DNA of 64,000 nucleotides from Pinus tabuliformis (GCA_031772625.1 CM062808.1:141400605-141464604), one strand, 5' to 3'; counted from the stretch's first letter, positions 43,277 through 55,513 are shown. The notes: generated by a model from the sequence alone, not told the origin. Made by a program: numbers and translations.

Positions 43277-45220
43277 ATGCCTCTGAGTCCCTTTGAAATT
43301 GCATATCAAGATGTACAGTCATTTTCTGATGCCTATTCAACCAAAACTGATCCAATGAATGTGATCAATGGAGAGTCACTTTTAATATCAAACTCAGCCT
43401 CATCAACACTTTCTGATCTTGTTCATTCTGATGCGCAGGTTCATGAACTATTGACTATTGATGATTTACCATGGGAAGATCTGCATCACCGGTCTTCGTT
43501 TTTACCTGAGCTTGATCATTTTGAAAATGATTCCTTTTCTATTTTTACGACTGACTATGTCAAGGAACCGCAGAATCCATTGCAACATTCTGATTCTGAG
43601 TTAAATTTGGAAAATATTTCTCGAACGGATCCTATTGACATTTCAGTTAAGCCTAGAATTATTGAAAACATTCATATAGGTGCTTGTTGTATGGATGATG
43701 AAATCAAAACTTACAAAGCCCTATTTCAAGAATTATGTGAAGTGTTTGCCTGGTCGTATGAAGAAATGCCACGAATCAATCCACCAATTGTTTTCCATGA
43801 AATTGAAACATACCTAGATGCTAAACCTATCTGACAATGCTTATGTCAAATACATCCGCGAAAAGCTGCTGCTATTAAAGCCGAAATTGAGAAATTACTT
43901 CATGTAGGTTTCATTTACCCAATTCCTTTAACTAATTAGGTATCGAATATTGTTCCTGTCAACAAAAAACAAGGAACGATAAGAGTATGTATCGACTATA
44001 TGGATATTAATCGATCTTGTCCTAAAGACAATTATCCAACACCCTATATCGATCAAATTATTGATGATTGTGCCTGTAGTGAAATGTTTTCCTTTATGGA
44101 TGGTTTTTCCAGTTACAATCAAATCAACCTACTCCCTACTGATCAAGCTAAAACAACTTTCATTTTCCCATGGGGGACATTTTCTTATTGCAAATTACCC
44201 TTTGGATTGAACAACGTTAGAGCAACTTTTCAAAGGGCTATGTCTTACGCATTTCATGACACAAGCACATTGCGCAGCCTTATCTCAATGATTTACCTAC
44301 CCACTCATTGCATAGAGCTAACCATCTCACTCGTTTATGAGCTATCTTTATGAGATGTAAGCATTATTGAATTCGGCTGAATCCACACAAATGTGTATTT
44401 TGTGTAGAAACGGGTCGCTTACTGGGATTTATAATGTCAAAGGCAAGCATTCGTGTTGACCCCTCAAAGCTGGAAGCTATTGTCAATCTACCTCCTCCTT
44501 CGACTCTTCGCCAACTCCAAGGTTTGCAAGGGAAATAAATTTTTTTACATTGTTTCATTCCTAACTACACCGAGATAACGAAAGGTTTCACTAGGTTATT
44601 AAAATAGAACATTCCATTCTTTTGGGATGAGATTTTTGATCGATCCTTTGATGCACTCAAACACACATTCACCCATGCACCGTTACTGCATCCTCCCAAT
44701 TACAACCAAGATTACTTTTTGTACTTTGCCACTTCTCATTCCACCATTGACATGGTTTTAGTTCAGGAATATGAATTCAACAACAAACATGTGATTTACT
44801 ATCTTAGTTGAACTCTGCATCCGACTGAGCTTAAATATTCACATGTGGAGAAAATGGCATTGGCAGCTATCCAAGCTGTCCAAAGATTTCGTCACTACAT
44901 CTTATTACGCAAAACCATGGTAATTTCTGACTGTAACCCTATGATGTATATCCTGACCAAACAATTTCTAGGGGGAAAGTATTCCAAATGGATAGTTATG
45001 CTGCAGGAATTTGAAAAATCCAAGGCAAAGAAATCTTTGGTTTTTGCCGAACTAATGTGTGATTTCCCGTGCACTGATACTAAAACTGTGGCAAAAGAGC
45101 CCATTGCGAATGAATCCTTGTTTCTTATCAGTACTCTTGACCCATGGTATGGAGATATTATTTTTTATCTCCAAACCCAATATTTTCGGCCTGAAATCTC
45201 ACGATCTCAGTGACAGAAAT
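43277..45220 (+). pseudogene. pol: E1 reverse transcriptase and RNase H
   Basis: Continues the E1 protease frame after E3. The protease-RT linker is open to about 43833 (DLPWEDLHHRSSFLPELDHFE), then TGA. RT shows VCIDYMDINRSCP, MFSFMDGFSSYNQI and KLPFGLNNVRATFQRAM. A one-base loss near 44253 shifts the frame, and the catalytic motif reads PYLND (about 44277-44291) instead of YLDD, so RT is dead. RNase H reads LYFATS (44720-44737) at the first catalytic site, with VEKMAL retained. Further stops lie at 43831, 44550, 44607 and 44808. Confidence 0.86.
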
Positions 45221-46387
45221 TACGTTTCCAATCCCAACAATACAATATTATTAGTGATACACTTTATCATCGTGGAGCGGATTCTGTTTTTCGACGTTGT
45301 TTAACTCGTGAAGAAGCTGAAAAGGTTCTAAATGACTATCACTATAGAGCATGTAGTGATCATATGTCTGGGTATGCCATAGCCCAAAAGATATTGTGCG
45401 TTGGTTATTTCTGGCCATCCTTATTCAAAGATTGTGTCTATGCGGTCCGGAAATGCCACAATTGTCAAATCTTTGATCGTAAGATGTACACTCCACCCGC
45501 TCCTCTTCACCCTATAATTTCTGTCGGTCCTTTCGCAAAGTGGGGCATTGACTTTATTACAGTAACCCTCACTCAGCTGGGGGGCATGTGTATATCATCC
45601 TAGCAATAGATTATTTTACTAAGTGGGCTGAGGCGATGCCTACATTTTTGGCAAATGGAAAAACCACTGCAACATTCATATTCAATCATATAATTGCTAG
45701 ATTCAGTGTTCCTCAAGCTATTATTACTGATCATGGAAGTCACTTTCAAAACATCATGATGACTGAACTGACAGATCAACTTGGCCTGTGCCACGATAGT
45801 TCTACTCCATATTACCCGCAGGCTAATGGTCTGGTTGAAGCTATCAATAAAGTTTTAGTCACTATGATCAAAGGAATCATTGGTATTCATAAGTTGAATT
45901 GGCATACCATGCTATTTTCATCACTTTGAGCATATCGGACCTCAGTTAAAACATCAACTGGTTTCACTCCTTTTCAACTATTCTACAGTTTGGAAGCAGT
46001 GTTTCCTATTGAATGCGAAATTCCGTCATTGCAATTAGCCATAGAATTACTCCCAACTACTTCTGAAGAAGAGAAATGTTTTTTGTACTTAGCTCAGCTA
46101 GATGAGAATTGACACGCTGCTGCAATATCAAACGAGACTCATGTGAAACGAGTGAAAGCTCAATCCGATAGAAATGTTACTCCTCGCAATTTTTCAGAAG
46201 GAGACCTAGTTTTGCTATATGATCAAGCAAACGATAAGCTAGGGGCTAGAAATTTGTACCTATGTGGCATGGTCCTTACATTGTTAAGCAAAAGCTGGTA
46301 AAAGGGGCTTATGAATTGATAGATTTTGACGGTGTCTCTTTAGGTAAACCCAAAAATGGGCTTTATCTGAAGAGATATTATGCTTAA
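45221..46387 (+). pseudogene. int: E1 integrase
   Basis: The HHCC region is partly eroded (YHYRACSDHMSGY ... RKCHNCQIF). DDE core: WGIDFIT, a frameshift near 45562, then IDYFTKWAEAMPTF, PQAIITDHGSHF and GLVEAINK. The C-terminus has GDLVLLYDQANDKLGAR and LKRYYA before TAA at 46385-46387. A stop occurs near 45927. Confidence 0.86.
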
Positions 46388-46520
46388 ATTCGGTGTGGAG
46401 ATTTTCTGTTAGATTACTTTCTTTACAGCTTGTGTGTTTTAGATTAGAAAAGTGTGCCTAGTTTAGAGAGTGTTTTTATCACTATTCCTGCTTATCTTGA
46501 TTTTACTCTTGATATTGCAG

Positions 46521-46940
46521 ATGCCGACGCCTCTTCAAACATACATTGGTTTCGCTGATGGTGCTTTTCGTAGTACACGGAACATTTCTTCCACAACTTG
46601 GGTTATCTATTCACCCTCTAGTGAGTTAGTATCTATGCATGGGGTAAGACTTGGTCAAAAAACGAATAACATTGTAGAGTATAGTGCAGTGATTGAGTTA
46701 TTATCTGGATCCATCTCATTTTGGATTCGGAGTTTGATTGTTAGGTTAGATTTTGAACTCGTTGTATTACAGCTTAATAGGATTTATGCCATTATAAATC
46801 TAGTGTTTTTAAGATTATTTTTGAGAGTTCGTCTCGTGGAACGTGAATTTGATTACATTGAATATCAACATATTCCAAGAAATTTAAATACATTAGAAGA
46901 TGCAGTTGCTTCTCGTATGAGAAATAGACATTTGCAATAA
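46521..46940 (+). CDS. aRNH: E1 additional RNase H (aRNH), open
   Basis: 139 codons, 133 nt after the pol stop and preceded by TTGATATTGCAG. All catalytic acidic positions are present (FADGA, NIVEYS, RLDFE, LEDAVA). It stays open although E1 is the oldest Tat copy and its pol is heavily broken. A 420-nt frame could survive by chance. Role as for the E4 copy: removal of RNA from the cDNA hybrid, replacing the eroded pol-internal RNase H. Confidence 0.8.
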   Translation: MPTPLQTYIGFADGAFRSTRNISSTTWVIYSPSSELVSMHGVRLGQKTNNIVEYSAVIELLSGSISFWIRSLIVRLDFELVVLQLNRIYAIINLVFLRLFLRVRLVEREFDYIEYQHIPRNLNTLEDAVASRMRNRHLQ

Positions 46941-47140
46941 TCAAAGCAGTAAATTTAATAACATTCGATAACATGTTACATGAGATAGCCGGTAATAATG
47001 ATATATCATATCATAGATGAAGTGTGTCAAAATATACATCATCTTTGATCATAGGTTGAAAAACACCTTATGATCGGCAAAAATGATAGTACAAAAAGAC
47101 AAAAATGCCATGTGAGTCTACAAAAGCGATCATCTTATCC

Positions 47141-48343
47141 CTAGTGATGATCACGATAAGAAACCACTTCTCAGGCCACCCTACATAGGAACCTCCTAAA
47201 AGATCCTAGGACCCCAATCACATATCTTTGTAACCTAAGTGGAATATCATCTATGCCATTCTCCAGAGTATCTACTGTCAAGCACTCTAGATGATTCTCC
47301 AAGCCGGTCAAGATCTCTGCTGATTGGTCTTGTGGGGCTGGTGCTGCTGGAGCTGGGTGTCTCCTCGTAAGGCTGGAGAGCAGATGGTCATCATGGACCC
47401 ACATCTGCATTTAAAACTTTTAATTGTCAGTTTTGGATGATTTAAAAAACAAAAAAAATTAAATTTAGAAAGTGTTGAAAATGATTTTACTTGAATCATC
47501 CCATTGCTCTCCTGGTGGAGGAATCATGTCTGGATCACCATGATAATCCATCCCAGCATATGGAAAATCCTAAATCACAAAAAGTTGGTTGTTCAACCAA
47601 CGAAAATACTCAGGTGGAAATCGAACAACCTCTGTACCCTCCTCAGGGTGACAGGCCATCAATGCAACCCAGTGAATTATCCTAGGCTCTCGAGGAAGAC
47701 CAACATCAACAGGAATATGTTGTGGGGCTAACATGGGGATCCTCTCTAAAGCAAAGATGACTACAATGAATCCATATCCAAAGTTCTTCAGCTGTCCATT
47801 CTTTGCTCTGGTCAGTTGGCCTTTCACATTTGCCAACACAACCTCGCACCAGTTGAATATGGTGCCTCAAAAACAGTCTACGGCCATCTACATCTGGGAT
47901 CTAGTACCCACATGCAATGTTGCACTCCCGCATAGCCTGGTAACATTGAGTGCAATAACCTTAAGTTCAGGATGGTCGATAGATTTAATATCACTCCATT
48001 TATCCTTTGTTTGATCATTGCAAAACTCCAATCGGAGACTAGCGACAAACTGGCCACCTGGCCTAGTCCTGGAAAGAGATAATCATTTTCCTCACTTGGG
48101 CAAACCAGTCAAAAAATATATGTCCTCTAGCTCGATTTCGAGCCGGTGGCCACCAATCATGAAACACTGGTCCTATATGTTCCACCTGTCTACCAGCCAT
48201 TGTAAGAAGTCTACCTGGGCCCTCATGCCTAGTATGGCCCAGAACTTAAACAGTCTGCAAGCTCTCAATGCATCCAATGTGGGTGGATGATTTATTGCAG
48301 CAACATCCACATCCTCATGCTCGTGTTCTTGCCAAATAAGCAT
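47141..48343 (-). pseudogene. E1 copy of the antisense plant-mobile-domain-like gene
   Basis: Exon 1 is 47491-48343 (853 nt, the same length as E3 and E4), the intron is 47405-47490 (86 nt; CAA|GTAAAA to ATGCAG|AT) and exon 2 is 47141-47404. It is more diverged (MLIWQEHEHEDVDVAAINHP) but the core LRAC..F.FWAI.GMRAQVDFLQW and LTRAKNGQLKNFGYG are clear. Several stops lie in exon 1, and a 2-base loss in exon 2 shifts the frame. The spacer to aRNH is 200 nt. Confidence 0.62.
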
Positions 48344-48355
48344 TTTGAGTGTCCT

Positions 48356-48678
48356 CTAATGCAAAAAAGACATATTAGAACAATTTAGTTCAAAAAATTT
48401 TGGGCAAGATTGGAGAAATTTATGTTTTTCAAATCAATTTCCCAGGGTTCACACCTGCTGCTTACAGAAAAAGCATAGCTCCACATGCGTGGTAAGAAAC
48501 AGGTGTGGACCCACAACTTTTTTCTTTGTAGAAAAAAAATCAGGGTCCGTAGGGGCCACGTGTTGCACCTACAGACTCCCACGAGCGATTTTCTAAACTA
48601 AATTCTCCAAAAATCAAAATTAAAGCCTAAAAATGAAATGTGAATGTTGAAATTCGAGATAAAGAGGATGTGGGTTAC
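48356..48678 (-). other. Putative 5'UTR intron of the E1 antisense gene
   Basis: Reverse-strand CCAG|GTAACCC at 48678 to TGCATTAG|AG at 48356, 323 nt. The candidate TATA box (reverse strand CTTATAAAAAGGG) is at 48801-48813. A GGGTCCGTAGGGGCC/GGTGTGGACCC block lies at 48440-48585. Confidence 0.45.
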
Positions 48679-49638
48679 CTGGATTTGACAGTTTTCGATT
48701 CCAGCGAACGGATTTTCCAGAATCTTCACGGGAACTTTTTTACCCAAAAGCTCTCACTTCTCACTCTGAAATCAAATGGTAAAAATGAACTTAGAAAAGC
48801 CCTTTTTATAAGATTTTTTGAATAATTGAATTTTTAATTTATTTATTTTTCACTTTAAAAAGGTAACTTTTTAAATACATTTTTATTTATCTTAAACAGG
48901 TATGAGTAATTTTTTGAGTTTTTGTGCAGAATATTCGATTTTTCGGGGAAAGTTGATCATTTTTCAACAAAGAGTATACTTTTATCACTTTTTGGACTCT
49001 TTCAAAAATTTACGAAAAAGAAAAACATTGGAGTCCACTTTAAGCTCTTTTCTGACTCGTAAAATATGAAAAGATTGCCGAGTTTTTCCCCCTTTTAACT
49101 TGTTAAACAGAATTAAAAGGGCGGTCCACTTACATCTCTTTTCTGACCATATAAACATGAAAAGATCACTGGACTTTTGTCATTTCAAGTTCAATACTGG
49201 TTATAAAACAACGTGTCTTCGATCACCTTTTTACTTTTTCGGATCGGAGTCACTAATTATGAAAAGTACTCCTTGATCGAAATGGTCAAGCGGTTCTCTC
49301 AAGTATTATTTTATACCTTTTCGAGCTTGAGGGACACAAATTTACGAAAAAGGACACCCATGGAGTTTTCTTAATTTTTTATTTATTTTTTTTTTTTTTT
49401 CTGACTTGCTAAAAGTGAAAAACACTGATTTTTTCCTATACTGGACTCGTTAAAATTTAACAGTAAAGGACCTGTTCAATTTTAAACAGGAACGAACCAC
49501 TCCTTCTTAGGGTTCAAATTTTAAACTAAGTTGGACTCATCCGAAGGATGAGCTTATAAACAAGCAAATGTTATCCTCGTCAAGCTTGTCAAAAATAAAG
49601 AGGTACTTCCCAGAAATGGTGGGGGGAAAGAGAGAAAA

Positions 49639-49824
49639 GTGAACCTGTTTGTTACACTTTGTGTTTTAGAAAAGTCGTTAACCACTCCTGAACATGACAC
49701 TTTTGTTCACCTCGGTTGGGAAATCCTTTGCCTAATAGTTAATCAAACCATATTGAAAGACTTCAGCCGGTTTCTAGGTATTAGCTTTGGATCAATTGTC
49801 ACCAAACCATCTGTAGTGTCATAA
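49639..49824 (+). pseudogene. E1 counterpart of the small 3'-region reading frame
   Basis: Encodes HDTFVHLGWEILCL and SFGSIVTKPSVVS in the same order as the E4 frame at 19800-19471, then stops. Function unknown; may be non-coding homology. Confidence 0.22.
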
Positions 49825-49989
49825 TGTGTTAAAGAGGTTAGTTCAAATAAACCATTCATTTGCAAAATATCTGTCATCCATTTTTGACCATCCCTGAGTT
49901 AGTCCTTGCCAATATATTTCTTCAAAACTTGATCTATGATTTCGTGTTATGGGCTTGACTACGACAGATCACTTTCTATCAACTTCAGC

Positions 49990-50330
49990 TCATTATCTAG
50001 GAAGTTGATCTAGAAATCGTCAGTACCTTGAAAGCTGCATGCCCTAATGGCAGTTTTCTTACCTTTGATGATAGGTTGCATCATTGACCTTCGATCGAAT
50101 GATTCCGTGACATGTTCGACTTCGACTCATTTATTCACATTTCATGGATTGTACTAGGTACTTTGAGAGCCATTGACATTACTGGTGGTTTCTCTCACAC
50201 TTGTTAACAGTTCACATCATTGACTGGTAATCAAGTGGTTTCTACCATGTTCGACTTCGACACATTCATTCACATGGATAGAATCATACTAGTTTGGATA
50301 GCGGAAATCAAGACCCTGGATCTAGTTTCT
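49990..50330. repeat. Degenerate ~130-bp repeats in E1 3' region
   Basis: ATGTTCGACTTCGACTCAT (about 50114) and ATGTTCGACTTCGACACAT (about 50248), 134 bp apart, plus a weaker upstream copy. The remaining 3' region (48814-50720) holds the counterpart of the 90-bp repeat (about 49040-49175), a T-rich stretch and no other feature. Confidence 0.65.
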
Positions 50331-50524
50331 ACCATCCAGGATACGAGGAATTTTGTTATTCATTATGCAGTGGACTATTCATAAACAGATGGATGCGTCC
50401 ATACTATGTCTACACATGTCTATACTCTTGATGTATTACAAAATCATTCCTATATCAGAATAATTTAGTCAGTTTTCTAGTCAGTTTTGATCTGAGTATG
50501 GGAATTCCTACCTCAGTGATGATA

Positions 50525-50528
<4 letters not shown>

Positions 50529-50596
<68 letters not shown>

Positions 50597-50607
50597 TATA
50601 TATATAT
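50529..50607. repeat. (TA)n microsatellite in E1 3' region
   Basis: A 79-bp TA run with one G interruption, about 115 bp before the polypurine tract. E3 (about 42130) and E4 (about 18935) have only a short TATATA at the matching place. Confidence 0.95.
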
Positions 50608-50720
50608 TTTGCATTGAATGTTTTTACAGGTTCTGACTAGGGTGTCCACAGGATGATCCTTCAAATGATAAATTACTTCACTCTTCATACATGAAAGACT
50701 TCATCTTCATCTATTACGGA

Positions 50721-50742
50721 CTTCGCAATTTAGGGAGAAATC
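50721..50742 (+). other. E1 polypurine tract
   Basis: CTTCGCAATTTAGGGAGAAA immediately before the 3' LTR. Confidence 0.75.
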
Positions 50743-51790
50743 TATTGCACTAAAAATTGTCACCTTGACATTCTGCAATCTGTGTGAGTCCATTATAACT
50801 CATACTTACCTCCTTTGCAAGTCTAAAGCCTTGGTTCTTCATATCAAGCCTTGAAAGTAATAGAAAAGCCCTAAAAGTCTCTAAAACTATAGTTCTGTAC
50901 TTTCTCTTGCATTACCTGTGGTCCCGCACCTAATAGTCATATCTCCTGTGAACCTAACCTCTTTGTCTCTGTGTGATGGGTGCAGACCCCTGTAAAAGTT
51001 AAAAAGGCACGAGTACATTCTGAAAAACTCACTTTCAGTCATTTATAGAAGCTTCAGGAAGGAATATTGAAGTGGCAAGTTTGCTCTCTTAAGCTTCTTG
51101 CATCCCATACCTTAAGGAGCTAACCCCTTGATGTGAGGAGCTTATCCCTTTGAAGGAGGATTCTATCCCTTCATAGGTGGACCTATAACCTCCTCCTCTA
51201 TACTATAAAATGAAGCATTGGGCTGGTTATTGGGGAGGTTCAAAGCTGAATATTTTTCAAGTGAAATGCTGTTGGAACTTAGTATTCTTAGTTGATTTTT
51301 TATGAGAGATTACATACCTCTAAGATCTCATTTAGAGGAGTGCAAGGCTTGTCAAAGTAAAGGAAATTCCTGTTTCAGACCCCAGGAAGAGCTTGTTCAA
51401 CATCAAGGGTGAAAAGGTTGTAAGGTTCTTCTACTTCAAAGTTAATACAAATAAGTTTGCTTTTCTCAATAAGCTGTTGATTCATGGTTTATTTTATGGA
51501 TTCCTTGATCACCATAATAGACATGATTTATGATATTTGCTATGCAGGTGCTATTTAATGTTTGCTTGTTTGTGATTGCAGGTTCTCAAAGGTAACTCTT
51601 TCGAACGATTGGAGGATGGCTACTACGAAAAAGCATTGGATCTAAGGTAGGATCTGAACATCTTTGTAGTATTTATTTGTAAATCACATATGTCTAGAGA
51701 AAGATAGGTTTGTTTCTCTATTTGTTGCTACACTATCTTCTGATACTAGGGAGATCAGCTTTGTCTATAAGATTGATTTATCGGCCAACA
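50743..51790 (+). repeat. E1 3' LTR
   Basis: 1048 bp, ending CGGCCAACA. The first two bases read TA instead of TG, a single change. AGTAT follows at 51791-51795 as the target duplication. Confidence 0.92.
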
Positions 51791-51795
51791 AGTAT

Positions 51796-52271
51796 TCCTT
51801 GCATGCATGAGGAACTTGAGTCCTCAAGGATTGCATAGTTGGACCTGAGGTTAACAGTAGGTAGGATCAGGCCAACTTACATGTGTTTTATAATTGGACC
51901 CAAATCAAAACTGTGCAAGGAAATAGGAGCTTGGACCTAAGGTGCAGCCTTTATATATAGGTCTAGGTAGTCCATGAGCTTTATCATCAGAATACAGAGA
52001 GAGTTGGAGAGCTATTGAGCTGATTCTTTTTGTATGTTGTTGAGGATTTCAACTTGATTGATAATATAGTGTTGGGGTCTTATGCTGGTGCTTCCCCCAG
52101 TGATATATTATGTGTTATGGTTGATTGATTCCTTCTTATCAGTTATATGTGTTCATGCTTGATGTTGCTCATGGTTGATTAGCTTCCGCAAAGTTTATGG
52201 TAGATGTAGATCTAGTATTATGGTTTAGTACATTGCATATATCAGTTTGATCTGCAGGTGAAATTTCTACA
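51796..52271 (+). repeat. Probable 3' portion of a copia 5' LTR
   Basis: Continues the sequence broken by E1 at 793. A TATATATA box lies at 51952-51959, and the segment ends CTACA just before a primer-site-like TGATATCAGTGA (52272-52283; consensus TGGTATCAGAGC, three mismatches). The LTR start must lie left of E1 and was not fixed. It does not match the LTR at 55012-55513. Confidence 0.45.
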
Positions 52272-52313
52272 TGATATCAGTGAACTCACTGATATGTAGA
52301 GAAAATTCTATAG

Positions 52314-54962
52314 TGGCATCAAAGGCTTGGACATATTAGAGAGAAGGGCCTTCAAATACTTCATGGTAAAGGTATAGTAGAAGGTATGAGTAATAGCTCT
52401 CTAGATTTTGATTCCTGTGAAAATTGTGTATATGGGAAGCAGAATCGGGTGAGTTTCCCCTTTGGTGGTAAGAGGGCAAAACATATATTAGAACTTGTGC
52501 ACAATGATGTGTTTGGACCTGTGAAGGTTCCATCACTGGGTAATCTTGTGTACTGTGTATAATTTATAGATGACTTCTCAAGGAATACATGGATATATTG
52601 CCTTAACTATAAATCTGAAGTCTTTGACAGGTTTAAAGAATTTAACGCTCTAGTGGAAAGCTAGATAGAGAAGGAGATAAAGGTGTTGAATACAGATAAC
52701 AGTGGAGAGTTTTGCAGCAAGGAATCTGAAGAATTTTGTAAGAAGTGTGGTATAGCATGGCAGGAGACTACTCCATACACACCTAAGAAAAATGGAGTTG
52801 CAGAAAGAATGAACAAGATGTTGATGGAAATGACAAGAAACATGCTCAGTGGCATTGGGTTAGGATAGGAATTCTGGGTAGAGGTAGTGGAGACAACATG
52901 TTACCTGGTCAACAGATCACCTTCATCAGCGTTGGAGGATAAGACTCCACAAGAGGTATGGACTAGTAAGAAACCCTCTCTTTCACATCTGAGGGTATTT
53001 AGATGTGATGCATACGTACATGTTTCAAAGGAGAAAAGAACCAAGTTGGATAATAAATCTAAAAAGTGCATCTTTATTGGGTATAGGGATGGTTTAAAGG
53101 GTTATAAGCTTTGGAGCCCAGTAACAAGGAAGGTTGTATACAACTGAGATGTGGTGTTCAGAGAGGTCAAAGGTGTTATTAAACATGAAATCCAACCAAA
53201 GGAACTTGAGAAGATAGTCTTTGAGCTTAAGGAGGAAGAATCAAACTCTACAATAGAGGAGAAATCAGAAGATGAAGAACCACAAACTCCAGGTGTGATA
53301 TGGTCAGTTTGAGAAAGAAGGCAACCGGAAAGGTATATTCCATCTGCTTTTTGTTCAAATTTTGCTTTATCTGTTACTGATGATGATCCCAGAACCATGA
53401 AGGAAGCAATAGATTCAGACGATGGAAAACTCTGGAAAGAGGCAATGGTTGATGAAATGGCATCTTTACACAAAAATGAGGCTTGGGATCTGGTGGAGTT
53501 GCTGGCTGGAAGGAAAACCATTAGCAGCAAATGGGTGTTCAAAAAGAAGACAAATGCAAAAGGAAAGGTGGAGAAATATAAAGTTCAATTGGTAGAAAAA
53601 GGTTATTCTTAGGTGCCAAGAATTGATTTTGGTGATATTTTTTCTCCTGTTTCCAAGATAGCTTCTATTAGATTACTTTTAACTACTGCTACTACTTTTG
53701 ATTTTGAGGTAGAACAAATGGATGTGAAGACAACATTTCTTCACAGGAATCTGGAAGAGGAGATCTACATGAAGCAACTTGAAGGTTTTGCAGTGAAGGG
53801 TAAGAAATAAATGGTATGTGAGTTAAAGAAATCTCTGTATGGGTTAAAACAGTCACCAAGGATGTGGTATCAGAAATTTGATACATTTATATGGGGACTT
53901 GGATTCACCAGAAGCAAAGCAGATCATTGTGTGCATTTTAAATTAATTGGTGACCGTGTTATTTATCTGGTCTTGTATGTGGATGATATGTTGCTGGTTG
54001 GAAATGACAAAGAAATTATCCAGGATTTGAAGACCCAATTGTCCTCCAAATTCGACAAGAAAGATATTGGTGCTGCAAACTATATTTTGGGCATGGAAAT
54101 TAAAAGATACCGGGAAAAGAGGAAGCTCTAGTTAAACTAGAGGAATTATGTCGAGACAATACTGCAGAGGTTTAATATGCAGGATAGTAAACCAGTGAAG
54201 GTTCCTATTCCTATAGGTGTGAGGTTATTTGTTGAACAATGTCCCAAGATACAAGAAGAGGAATAGGACATGTCCCGTGTTCCATATTCAAGTGCATTCG
54301 GTAGCCTGATGTATGCAATGGCCTGTACTAGACCAAACATTACACATGCAATGGGAGTATTGAGCAGGTTTATGTCAAAACCAGGGAAGGAGCATTGGAC
54401 AGTAGTGAAGTGGGTTTTCAGGTATTTGCGTGGCACTAGTGATTATGATTTGTGCTACCAAGGAAGACCAGGATTAGATAGAGTGTTGGATATTCATGGC
54501 TTTGTTGATGCAGACTAGGCTGGAGATCTGGATCAGGGAAGATCTACAAGTGGGTATGTGTTTAACCTATTTGGAGGTGCAGTCAATTGGATGAGTAAGA
54601 AACAATCTGTAGTGTCACTATCAACTACAGAGGCAGAATACATGGTAGCCACTCATGCAAGTAAGGAAGCAATTTGGTTGCAGAGATTGTGTTCAGGTAT
54701 GGGGTTAGTACAGGGAGCTACAAGGATAGACTGTGACAGCCAAAGTGAAATTTTCTTGGCAAAGAACCCTACATATCATTCAAAGAAAAATCAAATTGAT
54801 GTTCAGTATCAGTTTGTGAGGGATATGATAGAAGACAAAAAGGTGTTGCTGGTAAAGGCAGACACTTTGAAGAATACTGCATATGCATTGAAAAAATTTG
54901 TGAGCTTTGAGAAGTTCTCTTGGTGTAGAGAAACAATGGGCATTATAGGGCTGGATAAATGA
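52314..54962 (+). pseudogene. pol: Copia pol (integrase, RT, RNase H), 5' truncated
   Basis: One continuous reading frame interrupted only by stops. It begins inside the GAG-pre-integrase domain (WHQRLGHI, 52314), so gag and protease are missing; the join lies between 52284 and 52313. Integrase has the finger remnant CENCVYGKQ and catalytic Asp, Asp, Glu (FIDDFSR, LNTDNSGEF, NGVAERMN). RT has FLHRNLEEEIYMKQ, LKKSLYGLKQSPR and YVDDMLLVG. RNase H has VDAD, TTEAEYM and the C-terminus. The KGYKLWSP..KVVYN block resembles the Tork/Tnt1 branch. Stops include 52663, 52866, 53145, 53610, 53808, 54129, 54138 and 54516, mostly at Gln, Trp or Arg codons. Confidence 0.9.
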
Positions 54963-55011
54963 CTAAGCTCTCTTGTGGCCTCATGTGGAAAGAAAACAAC
55001 AAGTTGGAGAA

Positions 55012-55513
55012 TGTTGGGTTGTGTTACATTCTTTCCACGACTAGCCCACGTAGTTAACCGGGGGGTTAGAGGGGAGGCGGAGCCCCCCCCATTTGTTGCA
55101 CCGATTGCATAGCGGGGGCGTCACAGGGGGTTTGAGGGGTGTGGGTATCCCCCCTCTATGGGATTCAGGGCACCACCCTAGAAAATATTGTTTTTGGACC
55201 CTATATTAGGTTGGGCAGATCTACCCTTGGGTTTGTGCATGTTTTTCGCACATGGTTTTAGATGCAATGGTTTTCGGTCCATGGTTTTGGACGTGATGAT
55301 TTTCGGTCCATGGTATTGTTGCTTCAATATGTATAAATATGAATTGTAACATTGAAAGGAACATAATAAAAAATCAAGCTGGTAATCCCAGTTTTTGGAT
55401 CCAGGGGAAAATCTCTGTGTATATGTGTTTTATGTGTTATGCTCTCGCATTATTTATTTTCTGTGTTTTAGAATTTGTATGCAGGTAATTTCTGTATGGG
55501 GTTAAAACCTACA
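55012..55513 (+). repeat. Probable copia 3' LTR
   Basis: Begins TGTTGGGTTG right after a purine tract (AAGTTGGAGA, 55001-55010) and ends AACCTACA, where a gypsy frame resumes at 55514. It includes a TATA-like TATAAATA at about 55331. Length is about 502 bp. Its sequence does not match 51796-52271. Confidence 0.6.

Larger units (their letters stand above)
794..51790 (+). mobile_element. E1: Tat-lineage Ty3/gypsy element, host of E2 and E3
   Basis: E1 has LTRs at 794-1846 and 50743-51790. It is flanked by the 5-bp duplication AGTAT at 789-793 and 51791-51795. Removing E2 and E3 leaves about 15.5 kb of its own sequence. The order is LTR, tRNA-Arg-type primer site, ~1.9-kb leader, gag, protease, RT, RNase H, integrase, second RNase H, antisense plant-mobile-domain-like gene, 3' region, polypurine tract, LTR. 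The long leader, second RNase H and antisense extra gene are typical of the plant Tat lineage. The LTRs differ at about 29 of the first ~245 positions, so E1 is the oldest Tat copy here. Its gag and pol are broken by stops and frameshifts. Confidence 0.93.

Noticed and set aside
52272..52300. Hairpin ATATCAGTGA/TCACTGATAT after the copia primer site as a regulatory element
   Set aside because: It coincides with the primer site and the deletion junction; a chance palindrome or join artefact is more likely.
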